Below are positions 18,163-26,932 of a stretch of 64,000 nt of DNA, one piece after another (the stretch's first letter is position 1; every line of letters begins with the position of its first letter). The translations under genes were made by a program, and so were the position numbers. The notes under the pieces are model-generated. The model did not search any database, had not been told where the DNA came from, and worked only from the letters and a program-made list of their open reading frames with translations. This DNA is from Parablautia muri (lineage in GTDB: Bacteria; Bacillota; Clostridia; Lachnospirales; Lachnospiraceae). Location: the NCBI RefSeq assembly GCF_009917485.1, contig NZ_QZDT01000016.1:1-64000 (forward strand), in the 5' to 3' direction.

Positions 18163-18191
18163 TTGCATCATGGAATAAGCTATGATACAAT
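18163..18191 (+). promoter_or_regulatory. Promoter of rpmE
   Basis: TTGCAT (18163-18168), a 17-bp spacer and TACAAT (18186-18191), about 110 bp ahead of rpmE. The leader includes a GC-rich stretch (about 18215-18250) that could fold, but I recognise no ribosomal-protein leader. Confidence 0.55.
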
Positions 18192-18302
18192 TAAAAAGCT
18201 GTTTCGGATTATATCTGCGCGGTTCGGGTGCGGATAAGCCATACGGCAGATGAAGACGAAGTTATTTAAAGAAACGTTAAATGAACATAGAGAGGTGATA
18301 GC

Positions 18303-18509
18303 ATGAAAGAGGGAATCCATCCTGAGTTTTATCAGGCAACTGTAACTTGTAACTGTGGCAATACCTTTGTAACAGGTTCAACCAAAAAGGATATTCACGT
18401 TGAAGTTTGTTCTAAGTGCCATGCATTCTACACAGGCCAGCAGAAAGCAGCAAGAGCTGACGGACGAATCGATAAGTTCAACAAGAAATATGGTATGGCA
18501 AACAAATAG
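18303..18509 (+). CDS. rpmE: 50S ribosomal protein L31, zinc-binding form
   Basis: 68 residues beginning [16 protein letters not shown]. The CxC pair (TCNCGN) and CSKCHAF supply four cysteines, the zinc-containing C+ form. [15 protein letters not shown] near the end is typical of L31. Start at ATG after AGAGGTGATAGC. It heads the rpmE, DUF1385, prmC, prfA order that is common in clostridia. Confidence 0.96.
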   Translation: MKEGIHPEFYQATVTCNCGNTFVTGSTKKDIHVEVCSKCHAFYTGQQKAARADGRIDKFNKKYGMANK

Positions 18510-18521
18510 GTTTACGCAAAA

Positions 18522-18554
18522 AAGGTTGGGGTGTTGCATCTCAACCTTATTTTG
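18522..18554 (+). terminator. Terminator after rpmE
   Basis: AAGGTTG (18522-18528) pairs with CAACCTT (18542-18548), followed by ATTTTGT. The short stem and tail suggest partial termination before the DUF1385 gene. Confidence 0.6.
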
Positions 18555-18663
18555 TATAGATAAATCATAAAAAATCAAGTTTTTTATATCTGGTTTACAC
18601 ATTGGCCATTCTGTGAAAAGAAACTGATTCAGTTGACAGGTTATGGCAATATGGAGGTTTTGA

Positions 18664-19671
18664 ATGAGAAAGAAAAAATGCAGCCGTTACTCAGGAATCG
18701 GCGGACAGGCGGTGCTTGAGGGCGTTATGATGAGAAATAAGGATGACTATGCGGTGGCTGTCCGGAAACCAAACGGAGAAATTGAAGTGGAAGTGGATGT
18801 GTTTCATGGATGTATGCATGGAAGCAAGCTGGTGAAAATTCCTTTTATCAGGGGAATATTTAATTTTATTGATTCCCTGCGTCTTGGAATGAAAACACTG
18901 AATTATTCGGCCTCTTTTTATGAGGATGAAGACGCCAAGGAGACAGGGGTTGACAAGGCCCTTGACAAGGTTTCCGGGGGCAGAGGAGAGAGTATATTGG
19001 TGGGAATCACCACGGTATTTTCCGTGCTGCTTGCGGTGGGTATTTTTATTTTACTTCCATATTTTCTTTCGGGCCTGCTTGCGGAATATGTGAGGAATGC
19101 ATCTTTGCTTGCGATACTTGAAGGAGCGATCAGGATTCTTATTTTTTTTGCATATGTGGTGGGAATCAGCCTTATGAAGGATATTCACAGACTGTACCAG
19201 TATCATGGAGCGGAACATAAGTGCATCAATTGTATTGAAAAAGGAAGGCCCCTTACGCCGCACAATGTGATGCGCAGCTCCCGGATTCATAAGCGCTGTG
19301 GAACCAGTTTCCTGTTTTTTGTAATGTTTGTGAGCATTATCTTGTTCTTTTTTATCCGTGTGGACCATATGGCTTTAAAGGTTTTGCTGCGCGTTGCACT
19401 GATACCCGTGATTGCCGGGATTTCTTATGAGATTATACGGCTTGCCGGGAGAAGCGATAACATTTTCGTACGGATTATATCGGCGCCGGGCATGCTTTTG
19501 CAACGGCTTACCACCAAGGAGCCGGATGAAAGTATGGTGGAGGTTGCCATAAAATCTGTGGAAGCCGTTTTTGACTGGAAAGCATATTTGAAGGAAGCTT
19601 TCGGCTATGAAATAGACGAGTCCTGGCTGGCGGATGAAGGGACAGACGAGGAAGATGAGGATGGAGTATAA
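18664..19671 (+). CDS. DUF1385 family membrane protein
   Basis: 335 residues beginning MRKKKCSRYSGIGGQAVLEG; the GGQAVLEGVMMR motif is diagnostic for DUF1385. Four or so hydrophobic segments lie at about residues 112-137, 145-168, 213-235 and 240-258. A conserved HRLYQYHGAEHKCI motif, with histidines and a cysteine that could bind metal, lies between the second and third. The gene is routinely next to prmC and prfA in clostridia. Function unknown. The 3' end overlaps prmC by 11 bp. Confidence 0.85.
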   Translation: MRKKKCSRYSGIGGQAVLEGVMMRNKDDYAVAVRKPNGEIEVEVDVFHGCMHGSKLVKIPFIRGIFNFIDSLRLGMKTLNYSASFYEDEDAKETGVDKALDKVSGGRGESILVGITTVFSVLLAVGIFILLPYFLSGLLAEYVRNASLLAILEGAIRILIFFAYVVGISLMKDIHRLYQYHGAEHKCINCIEKGRPLTPHNVMRSSRIHKRCGTSFLFFVMFVSIILFFFIRVDHMALKVLLRVALIPVIAGISYEIIRLAGRSDNIFVRIISAPGMLLQRLTTKEPDESMVEVAIKSVEAVFDWKAYLKEAFGYEIDESWLADEGTDEEDEDGV

Positions 19672-20494
19672 AGCATTATATGAAATGGGTGTAAATCAGC
19701 TTAAGGAGGCAGGGATCGAGGAAGCCTCTTTAGATGCCCGGCTTTTACTTGAGGATATTTGTGGTACCACTCGGAATGATCTGCTGGCACATGGCGATAA
19801 ACAGGTAGGCAGGAAGCAGTACGAACGCTATGTAAGTCAAATTGAAAAAAGAAAGCAGCATATCCCATTACAGCATATTTTAGGTTATCAGGAGTTTATG
19901 GGGCTTAAATTTAAGGCAACGCCCAAAGCGCTGATTCCAAGACAGGATACGGAGACGCTGGTTGAGGAGGCCATGCGCTGTCTGAATGACGGGATGCGCA
20001 TTTTGGATTTGTGCACCGGTTCGGGGTGTATTCTCCTTAGTCTGCTTAATTATTCTAATTCCTGTCAGGGCGTTGGGAGCGATTTATCAGAGGAGGCACT
20101 GGAAACTGCCAGAGAAAATGCCAAAAATCTTTCTTTAAGTGCAGAGTTTATACAAAGCGATTTGTTTGAAAAGATAGAAGGAAAATACGAAATGATTGTT
20201 TCAAACCCGCCTTATATTCCGAGTGGGGAAATTCCAAAGCTGATGGAGGAAGTCAGAGATCATGATCCAATCATGGCCCTTGATGGCGGAGAGGATGGAC
20301 TTTACTTTTACCGGGAGATTGTGAAAACGGCGGACCGGTATTTGTATCCCGGTGGCAGACTCTTTTTCGAAATCGGCTGCGAACAAGGACCGGCGGTAAG
20401 GGAGCTTATGGAAAAGGCCGGTTACAGGGGAGTTACAATTTGCCAGGATTTATCGGGACTTGACAGAGTGGTGTCAGGTGTATATTTAGGTTGA
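19661..20494 (+). CDS. prmC: Peptide chain release factor N5-glutamine methyltransferase
   Basis: 277 residues. It methylates the GGQ glutamine of release factors, using SAM, and sits directly upstream of its substrate gene prfA. The N-terminal helical domain is followed by the Rossmann methyltransferase with RILDLCTGSGCILLSL and the catalytic SNPPYIPS. I choose the ATG at 19661, with GAGGAAG six bases before it. 19655 is equally possible. The last codons of this gene are the first unit of a 36-bp tandem repeat. Confidence 0.93.
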   Translation: MEYKALYEMGVNQLKEAGIEEASLDARLLLEDICGTTRNDLLAHGDKQVGRKQYERYVSQIEKRKQHIPLQHILGYQEFMGLKFKATPKALIPRQDTETLVEEAMRCLNDGMRILDLCTGSGCILLSLLNYSNSCQGVGSDLSEEALETARENAKNLSLSAEFIQSDLFEKIEGKYEMIVSNPPYIPSGEIPKLMEEVRDHDPIMALDGGEDGLYFYREIVKTADRYLYPGGRLFFEIGCEQGPAVRELMEKAGYRGVTICQDLSGLDRVVSGVYLG

Positions 20495-20594
20495 TTTGAC
20501 AAAGTGGTGTCAGGTATATATTCAGGTTGATTTGACACGGTAGTGCCAGGCATATATTCAGGTTGATTTGACACAGTAGTGCCAGGTATATATA
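20459..20594 (+). repeat. 36-bp tandem repeat derived from the 3' end of prmC
   Basis: Copy 1 (20459-20494) is the end of prmC and encodes LDRVVSGVYLG plus stop. Copies 2 (20495-20530) and 3 (20531-20566) and partial copy 4 (20567-20594) are noncoding and diverged by a few bases. Each noncoding copy contains TTGAC(A) and TATAT-type elements. Copy 4 reads TTGACA, 17 bp, TATACA, so the duplication may have created promoters for prfA. Confidence 0.8.
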
Positions 20595-20623
20595 CATTTA
20601 GTTTTGAATGGAGGATGAAAGCA

Positions 20624-21700
20624 ATGTTTGATAGATTAGAGGATTTGCTGATTCGGTTTGAGGAAATCATGAGTGAGCTAAATGAGCCCACGGTGGCGAA
20701 CAATCAGGAGAGATTTCGCAAGCTGATGAAGGAGCAGAGCGATTTGATGCCGATTGTGGAGGCATATAAGGAATACAAAAAATCCGGTCAGGATATGGAG
20801 GATTCTCTTTCCATGTTGGAGGAGGAGTCTGACGAGGATATGCGTGAGATGTTGAAGGAAGAACTGGCTTCTTCCAAAAAGCGTATTGAGGAGTTGGAGC
20901 AGGAGCTTAAAATTCTGCTTTTGCCCAAGGACCCTAATGATGATAAAAACGTTATTGTAGAAATACGGGCAGGCGCAGGGGGAGACGAAGCGGCTTTGTT
21001 TGCAGCGGAGATTTACCGCCTTTATGTGCACTATGCGGAAGGCCAGCGCTGGAAGGTGGAAACCTTGAATGTGGATGAAATAGGTATTGGCGGCATGAAA
21101 GAAGTAAGCTTTATGATAAGCGGCCAGGGCGCTTATTCTAAGCTGAAATATGAAAGCGGCGTACACCGCGTGCAACGTGTGCCGGAAACCGAGTCGGGAG
21201 GGCGTATTCACACCTCGACCATCAGCGTTGCGGTGATGCCGGAGGTAGACGAAGATATTGATATCGTGATTGAGGATAAGGATATCCGCATTGACGTTAT
21301 GCGCGCATCGGGTAACGGTGGACAGTGTGTCAATACCACAGACTCAGCGGTCAGGCTGACACATTATCCTACGGGAATCGTGGTGTACAGTCAGACAGAA
21401 AAGTCCCAGCTCCAAAATAAGGCAAAGGCTTTTGCCCTTTTAAAGGCAAAGCTTTATGACATAGAACAGCAGCAAAGACATGACGCGGAGGCAGAGCTTA
21501 GAAGGAGCCAGATTGGAACCGGAGACCGCTCCGAAAAGATACGTACCTACAACTTCCCACAGGGGCGCGTCACAGACCATAGAATCGGGCTTACCCTTTA
21601 TAAGCTGGATAAGGTGATGAACGGGGATATTCAGGAGATCCTTGATGCCTGCATTGCTGCGGACCAGGCAGCGAAGCTTGTAAAGATGGGAGAAAACTGA
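20624..21700 (+). CDS. prfA: Peptide chain release factor 1
   Basis: 358 residues. It recognises UAA and UAG and releases the finished peptide. I start at the ATG at 20624 ([14 protein letters not shown]), 9 bases after GGAGG; the ATG at 20615 touches the ribosome binding site. The codon-reading segment and the catalytic GGQ ([18 protein letters not shown]) are intact, and the length is standard. PrmC, encoded just upstream, would methylate the GGQ glutamine. Confidence 0.96.
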   Translation: MFDRLEDLLIRFEEIMSELNEPTVANNQERFRKLMKEQSDLMPIVEAYKEYKKSGQDMEDSLSMLEEESDEDMREMLKEELASSKKRIEELEQELKILLLPKDPNDDKNVIVEIRAGAGGDEAALFAAEIYRLYVHYAEGQRWKVETLNVDEIGIGGMKEVSFMISGQGAYSKLKYESGVHRVQRVPETESGGRIHTSTISVAVMPEVDEDIDIVIEDKDIRIDVMRASGNGGQCVNTTDSAVRLTHYPTGIVVYSQTEKSQLQNKAKAFALLKAKLYDIEQQQRHDAEAELRRSQIGTGDRSEKIRTYNFPQGRVTDHRIGLTLYKLDKVMNGDIQEILDACIAADQAAKLVKMGEN

Positions 21701-21761
21701 ATGGCAAGACCAATCGGCGAAGAACCAGGGCAATAAAGCTGCCAAAGAGGGGTTACGAAAC

Positions 21762-22074
21762 ATGAAGAAAGTAAAAATAACAGTGCTCAGAAAAGAATTT
21801 TATGAGGACCTTGCAAAGGAATATCTGACAGATGGCGGGCAAGTGGGTTCTTGTGCACTGCTGAATGTGGGCGATACCTTTCCGTTCGAGGGAAACGCCC
21901 AAATGCCGGAAGGATTCTGCCCCCTGGGCATGGAGCGATATTTATCAGAGTATCAATGCCATAGCATCAGGTTCCACATTTACGCCTTGGAACCGCAGGG
22001 ACGGGCAGACCATTGTCTGTTGTACGGACGGCATACGCCCTGTTGTATTTAATGTGGAGGCGGAGGAGGAGTGA
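21762..22074 (+). pseudogene. TIGR04076-type small protein, frameshifted
   Basis: The first frame (from 21762) gives MKKVKITVLRKEFYEDLAKE and continues through MPEGFCP. The sequence typical of the family (AWSDIYQSINAIASG, then IVCCTDGIRPVVFNVEAE) continues in another frame to the stop at 22072-22074. The switch falls in a run of five C at 21920-21924; removing one C restores a single ORF. Either a true recent mutation or a homopolymer sequencing error. The family function is unknown. Confidence 0.7.
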
Positions 22075-22152
22075 CTATACAACGAGGGTTTGCAACTTCT
22101 GCGAAGGCCCCGGAAGGGAAAGGGAGATCCATAGTTTGCTATTGCAGGGAAT

Positions 22153-22353
22153 CTATTCCTCCTTCAGCCTTGTAACATGGCTCATACGGGAACGGATTGT
22201 CTGCATTCTGGGAGGAATGTCTTCCTTTTTCATTGTATTGTGTACCGAAAGAGTCCCGGCCTGTTTTGCTTTTTCATAATACCAGACCTTATAGTCTACA
22301 GCGTCAACGCATTCCTTTAGTTTTCTTATTTTCTCCGACAGGGCCTTCTTCAT
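22153..22353 (-). pseudogene. C-terminal remnant of a MerR-type regulator
   Basis: 66-residue fragment on the minus strand: KIRKLKECVDAVDYKVWYYE followed by KAKQAGTLSVHNT. This matches the effector-side end of small MerR regulators as I recall them (KIxxLExxxxxIDYKxWYYExAxxAGT). The DNA-binding half is missing. It lies divergently next to a MATE pump, where such regulators often sit. Confidence 0.5.
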
Positions 22354-22428
22354 GGGAGATGGACCAAGGCGCGGCGCATGGGGGATTGATAGAAAGAAAA
22401 AACGAAGAACGAAAAAGAATGAAAGAAA

Positions 22429-23823
22429 ATGAATAAAAAATGCAAAAATAAAAAGGATATGCAGGTCGTGGATATGACGATGGGCAGACCGTTAAGGTTA
22501 ATATTTCGTTTTGCGGTCCCTATGTTTATTGGGAATATTTTTCAGCAGCTTTATGCGATGGTCGATACCATAGTAGTTGGACATAATTTAGGAGATGGTT
22601 CCATTGCAGCCATTGGGGCGAGTGTGGCCTTATATAGCTTTCTTTTACATATTGCTTTTGGGATGAATAACGGATACGGTATTGTGGTGAGCCGCTGCTT
22701 TGGATCTCATAATGAAAAAGAGCTGAAAAGCTCAATAGCAGGGATGATGACTTTAAATGTGGGAGTGACCCTTGGAATAACCCTGATTTCATTACTCTTT
22801 TTGCGACCGCTGCTTCAGTTTGTCAACACACCGGAAGAAATTTTTGAGCAGGCATATGAATACATTGTAATTATCTGTATGGGGATGATTTGCACTATAT
22901 GCTATAACATGTTTGCGGCAATATTAAGAGCTATGGGAAACAGCAGGGCTCCTCTTTACTTCCTGGTTTTTTCTTTTGCGCTCAATATTGTACTGGATGT
23001 TGTGCTGGTGGCCGGGGTCAAGGCCGGGATAGCCGGCGCGGCAGTGGCAACAGTGCTTTCCCAGGGGATTTGTGCAGTATTGTGCGGCGGATATCTTTTT
23101 AAGAATTATAGAACAATTTTGCCCAAAAGGGAGGACTTTCAGGTTTCAGGCTTACTGATAGCGGAACTGGTTTCTACCGGCATTTCCATGGCGCTTGTTC
23201 ATTGTGTGGTGGATTTTGGGACTATGATTTTCCAGCGCTCTACCAATGGGTTAGGGGAGAGTGTCATTACGGCGTTTACGGTTTCAAGGCGCATTATGGA
23301 GACATTACTTGAGCCTGCATGCACAATTGCTATCGCAAGCTCTGTTTTCGCAGGGCAGAATCTGGGAGCAGGACAGATGATGAGAATCAAAAAGACCCTT
23401 AAAAAGGTTTTGGGAGTGGAAGTCTTATGGGCGGTGGCCGCCTGTCTTATGGTGTGGCTCTTTGGCAGGGAGCTTGTGACGCTGCTTACTGGGTCCAAGG
23501 ATGGGGAAATGCTTCAAAATGCCGTGATGTGCCTTCGGATACAGTTCTCCTTTTATCCTGCCGTGACGATTTTGATGTGCCTTAGGGAAACTATGCAGGC
23601 AATCGGCTATAAGGTGGCGCCTGTCCTTTCAAGTGTGATCGAGCTTGTGATGAAGGCGCTTGCGGCGGCATATCTGATTCCGCGGTTTGGCTTTTTAGGC
23701 ACAAGCATTACGGAACCGATTACCTGGGTACTTATGATGGTTTTTCTGTCGGTGGTTTTAGGGACGGTTCCTGTGAAGAACAGGACCACAGCCGCTACGG
23801 ATATCCCGGATGATAAACAATAA
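22429..23823 (+). CDS. MATE family efflux transporter
   Basis: 464 residues, about 12 hydrophobic helices in two halves. It would export drugs or metabolites in exchange for Na+ or H+. The N-terminal FRFAVPMFIGNIFQQLYAMV and DTIVVGHNLGDGSIAAIGAS are typical of clostridial NorM/DinF-like MATE proteins. No strong ribosome binding site precedes the ATG. It is flanked by the MerR remnant upstream and a decayed transposase downstream, so its former regulator may be lost. Confidence 0.85.
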   Translation: MNKKCKNKKDMQVVDMTMGRPLRLIFRFAVPMFIGNIFQQLYAMVDTIVVGHNLGDGSIAAIGASVALYSFLLHIAFGMNNGYGIVVSRCFGSHNEKELKSSIAGMMTLNVGVTLGITLISLLFLRPLLQFVNTPEEIFEQAYEYIVIICMGMICTICYNMFAAILRAMGNSRAPLYFLVFSFALNIVLDVVLVAGVKAGIAGAAVATVLSQGICAVLCGGYLFKNYRTILPKREDFQVSGLLIAELVSTGISMALVHCVVDFGTMIFQRSTNGLGESVITAFTVSRRIMETLLEPACTIAIASSVFAGQNLGAGQMMRIKKTLKKVLGVEVLWAVAACLMVWLFGRELVTLLTGSKDGEMLQNAVMCLRIQFSFYPAVTILMCLRETMQAIGYKVAPVLSSVIELVMKALAAAYLIPRFGFLGTSITEPITWVLMMVFLSVVLGTVPVKNRTTAATDIPDDKQ

Positions 23824-23941
23824 AAGACCTTTCGTAAAAATATAATCCGGGAGGAAGGAGCCAGGGCGGCCAAAGCGGTGGCAAAAGAGATTGTGAGTAA
23901 GGGCTAACAGAACATGATTGTATGAAAAGGGGAATTTATAA

Positions 23942-24599
23942 GTAACGGGAAAACCACAGAGGACACTACCACCACAGCATCGGCTAAGGCCAATCGATGA
24001 TGATTTCATGCGTTGTCTTTTTAAGTATAACATTCCATTGGCTGAATTTGTGTTACGAATTATCACTGATAAACCTGATTTAATTATTATTAATTGTGAA
24101 ATACAGAAAGATATGAAAAGACTGGCCGGGGCTCGTTCTATCTGCTTGGATGCATATGGAACGGATTCGACTGGAAAAAAATATGATTTGGAACAATCTT
24201 TATCATTGAAAAAGATTGTTACGGTCAGGGCGAAGCAGTTTATCCGATTGAGAGAATCAACCTTGCAACGGGTAAATCTTTTGAAGATGGGGAGCATATC
24301 CTTTATGTGAATGGTGGATATCGTGGAGAATCTGATATAGGAAAACTCATACATGATTTTAACTGTACCCAAGCAAATGATATGAATTTTGAACTGATGG
24401 CAGAAAGGACGAGATATCTAAAAGAAGATCCGAAAGGAGTGAGATGTGTCAAATTATGGAAGATATGAGAAATAAATCTTTAAAAGAGGTTGTTCTTCGT
24501 ATGCTGTCAGCTGGAAAATATGCTCTGGAAGAAATTGCAAATATTTCTGGACTTTCTCTGGATGAAGTAAAGAAATTGAAAGCTGAAAGAACAGTATAA
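23942..24599 (+). pseudogene. Decayed PD-(D/E)XK nuclease-family transposase
   Basis: Three frames carry pieces of one protein. The first (23942-about 24190) gives LPPQHRLRPIDDDFMRCLFK and LIIINCEIQKDMKRLAGARS up to GTDSTGKKYD. A second frame (about 24218-24435) gives GEAVYPIERINLATGKSFED and DFNCTQANDMNFELMAERTR. A third (about 24444-24599) gives MEDMRNKSLKEVVLRMLSAG and SGLSLDEVKKLKAE. Recognised as the Rpn/PDDEXK transposase family that is common in Lachnospiraceae. At least one internal deletion and one frameshift have killed it. Confidence 0.75.
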
Positions 24600-24611
24600 A
24601 CAGAAATGTGG

Positions 24612-24651
24612 GCCAGGAATCTGAAAAACAGGTTTCCGGCTCTGATTTTTT
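24612..24651 (+). terminator. Stem-loop with T6 after the transposase remnant
   Basis: GGCCAGGAATCTG and CAGGTTTCCGGC form an imperfect stem around AAAAA, followed by TCTGATTTTTT. It is probably the original end of the transposase transcript. Confidence 0.5.
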
Positions 24652-24713
24652 GCCATAAAACGTAAAATTTTTGTGAATATGATTAAAAAGTCCTTTACAA
24701 AACGTCACTGATC

Positions 24714-24742
24714 TTGCTAAATGAAATTTCTTATTTTATAAT
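24714..24742 (+). promoter_or_regulatory. Putative promoter directly abutting the ferritin-like ORF
   Basis: TTGCTA (24714-24719), 17 bp, perfect TATAAT (24737-24742). The -10 box touches the TTG start codon at 24743, so a transcript from it would begin a few bases inside the ORF. Either the real start is further in or the match is accidental. Confidence 0.45.
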
Positions 24743-25567
24743 TTGAAAAGGCGAGCATTCTTCAGCCGGATTTATGCGCTGCAAAGCAGCGATCCGGGAT
24801 TAGTGTACAAAGTGTATGGAAAGAAGGTAGTGTCTGTGGTCGATTTTAAAAAATCTAAAATGAATCGGTTTACCTATAAAGAATGGAACGACTATTTTTC
24901 ACGAAATGATAAACGAAGATTGAAGATTGATTTTTCACAGGAGAAAAATCTACCGGAGGCAGTAAGAAGGCGGATTTTTCCTTCGGTAAGGGAATTTCAA
25001 AAGGGAGAGGGCTCTGATGGTAAATATCTGATGGAAAGGGTGGAGATTTTTGCAGATGAGAATCAAGTCCCGGAATATAAAGAGGCTATGGAGCGGTTTG
25101 TCAGGGAGGAAAACTGGCACAGTGCATATATGAAAAAATATATGGATTTTCATCATGTGGGGGCAAAGGAAACGTCATTTTTAGACAGGATATTTCGGAG
25201 CCTGCGGCGTCTTGGAGGCGTAAAATGTGAGGTTACGGTTTTAGTGACGGCAGAGATGATAGCCCTTACCTACTATGATGCGCTTTCCCGAAATACGGAT
25301 TCCATTGCGCTGAAAAGTATATGTAAGCAGATGCTGCATGACGAGATACCCCATGTCATGTTCCAGTCCTATACCTTGAGTCATTTTCAAAATAATCTGC
25401 CAGATAAACTAATGTGGATCATACTCATGGAAGTGACGTTGCTGTTTGTGTGGGGTGCATTTCGGAATGTATATCGGTCAGGCGGCTATGATTTTAGCAT
25501 GTTTTTAAAGGAGAATATGGGGTATCTGCAGCAATCCATAGAACTGGTAGATACGCAACGGCGGTAA
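24743..25567 (+). CDS. Ferritin-like (diiron) protein of unknown function
   Basis: 274 residues from TTG at 24743. No ribosome binding site precedes it and the next in-frame ATG is residue 40. The helical C-terminal part has a plausible diiron set: REENWHSAY (ExxH), VTAEMIALTYYDAL (Glu) and LHDEIPHVMF (DExxH), the spacing seen in ferritin-like oxidases. A hydrophobic helix (KLMWIILMEVTLLFVWGAF) follows. The N-terminal 90 residues are basic and have no motif that I recognise. A metal-dependent oxidase or oxygen-scavenging role is possible; no substrate can be named. Confidence 0.55.
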   Translation: MKRRAFFSRIYALQSSDPGLVYKVYGKKVVSVVDFKKSKMNRFTYKEWNDYFSRNDKRRLKIDFSQEKNLPEAVRRRIFPSVREFQKGEGSDGKYLMERVEIFADENQVPEYKEAMERFVREENWHSAYMKKYMDFHHVGAKETSFLDRIFRSLRRLGGVKCEVTVLVTAEMIALTYYDALSRNTDSIALKSICKQMLHDEIPHVMFQSYTLSHFQNNLPDKLMWIILMEVTLLFVWGAFRNVYRSGGYDFSMFLKENMGYLQQSIELVDTQRR

Positions 25568-25745
25568 CAGCTAAGTCTTCGGCTGCAATTTTACGAAATC
25601 TACCCATTTCAAATCATCTGCGGCGGGGGGGAGATTTCCTGGTGGTCAAATTTACACATTGAAAAGTACTTTGCAGCAAGTGCAAAATCCAGGGCTGAAT
25701 TGTTACCGGATCAATATTATAAATTAGGCAGGAATAGATAACGTT

Positions 25746-26492
25746 ATGTATCAGTTTGATAAATTTGATAGAAGGCTTCTGGGAGAGCAGATAGAAGATG
25801 AATTATTGAATTTCATCAGAAAGGAGCAGCTAGAGGTAGGACAGAAAATACCAAATGAGTTTGAACTGGCTGAGAAGTTCGGTGTGGGGCGCAGTACCAT
25901 AAGAGAAGCAGTCAAAGGCCTTGTGACAAAGGGAATACTTGAGGTAAAGAGAGGATCCGGCACTTATATTGCCGCTACACGCACTCTGGAGGATGACCCT
26001 CTAAGGCTGTCCAAGCTGCAGGATAAATATAAACTGGCCCTTGAATTATTTGACGTGCGGCTTATGCTTGAGCCGGAAATTGCTTCACTTGCGGCAGAAT
26101 ATGCAACCCAGGAGGAATTAGAGCAGCTTGAAAAGCTCTGTGATGAAACGGAACAAATGTATTTGGAGGGGAAAAACCATATCCCTAAGGATATTGAATT
26201 TCATACCTGTATTGCAAGGTGCAGCAAGAACCGCGTGGTTGAGACATTGATTCCGGTCATCAATACGGCGGTCATGACCTTTGCAAACCTGACCCATAGA
26301 ACATTGATGCAGGAGACCATTGAAACCCATCGTGCGGTGGTGAATGCAATTTTAGACCATGACCCGGTGGGAGCAAGGTGCGCCATGGTGATGCATTTAA
26401 CTTATAACCGACAGGCATTGATCAAAAAAGAAAAGGAGCACAAGAGAACACAGATGAAAAATAAATCGAAGAATAAATCAGACCATGAATGA
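25746..26492 (+). CDS. GntR-family regulator, FadR/FCD subgroup
   Basis: 248 residues. The N-terminal winged helix (KIPNEFELAEKFGVGRSTIR, then EAVKGLVTKGILEVKRGSG) is followed by an FCD effector domain with metal-binding type residues (DVRLMLEP, DIEFHTCIARC, THRAVVNAI). Such regulators usually respond to a sugar acid or other carboxylate. It stands 440 bp before gntP and a dehydratase gene on the same strand and probably controls them. The C-terminal tail is very basic (KKEKEHKRTQMKNKSKNK). Confidence 0.85.
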   Translation: MYQFDKFDRRLLGEQIEDELLNFIRKEQLEVGQKIPNEFELAEKFGVGRSTIREAVKGLVTKGILEVKRGSGTYIAATRTLEDDPLRLSKLQDKYKLALELFDVRLMLEPEIASLAAEYATQEELEQLEKLCDETEQMYLEGKNHIPKDIEFHTCIARCSKNRVVETLIPVINTAVMTFANLTHRTLMQETIETHRAVVNAILDHDPVGARCAMVMHLTYNRQALIKKEKEHKRTQMKNKSKNKSDHE

Positions 26493-26550
26493 AATGATTA
26501 AAAATATTTTTATGTTAGATGAGATAAAGTAAAAATGATTTATAATATTG

Positions 26551-26596
26551 CACAAAAAAGGAGGGGTAAATGCGGAAAAACCTCTCCTTTTTTGTG
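26551..26596. terminator. Bidirectional terminator after the GntR gene
   Basis: CACAAAAAAGGAGGGGT (26551-26567) pairs with ACCTCTCCTTTTTTGTG (26580-26596) over 17 bp with one G-T wobble. The T6 within the 3' arm serves the plus strand, and the A-run in the 5' arm serves the minus strand. Confidence 0.8.
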
Positions 26597-26763
26597 TAAA
26601 CACACGAAAAATAAGAATAAACATCAGACATATTGACATTATTGAGTGTTAAAAGTAACATATATATGTAAAATACATAATACGTCATATGATTATGGTT
26701 AAGAAGGGAGGAAAAATAAATAACGGTCATACGTTTTGCAAATTGACCATATGTTAACAAAAG

Positions 26764-26874
26764 ATGTCACGCTTAGAGTGCTGGCTTATTGCAGCAAAAG
26801 TTGTTACGCTTAGCGGGCAGGCTTATCGTAACAAAAGCTGCCACGTTTAGCGGGCCGGTTTATTGTAAGAAAAG
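26764..26874. repeat. Three tandem 37-bp repeats upstream of gntP
   Basis: Units 26764-26800, 26801-26837 and 26838-26874 share the skeleton TGNYACGYTTAGNGNGCNGG...TTRYRRSAAAAG. Each has a short CACGCTTAGCG-type dyad. A related single copy lies at about 40082-40115. They occupy the leader of gntP and could be regulator binding sites or a small structured repeat. Apart from the terminator and these repeats, I see nothing in the 440-bp gap. Confidence 0.7.
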
Positions 26875-26932
26875 CAGTCGGTCTGCAGTATGGCATCCAT
26901 CTGCTAAAAAGAGATGAAAGTGAGGAAAGATT

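Noticed and set aside
20495-20594. CRISPR-like array formed by the 36-bp repeats
   Set aside because: Units are directly adjacent with no spacers and the first unit is the end of prmC; this is a tandem duplication.
26743-26760. GntR operator of the TGGTNNNACCA type upstream of gntP
   Set aside because: No clear match; only TTGACCATATGTTAACA, which does not fit the half-sites well.
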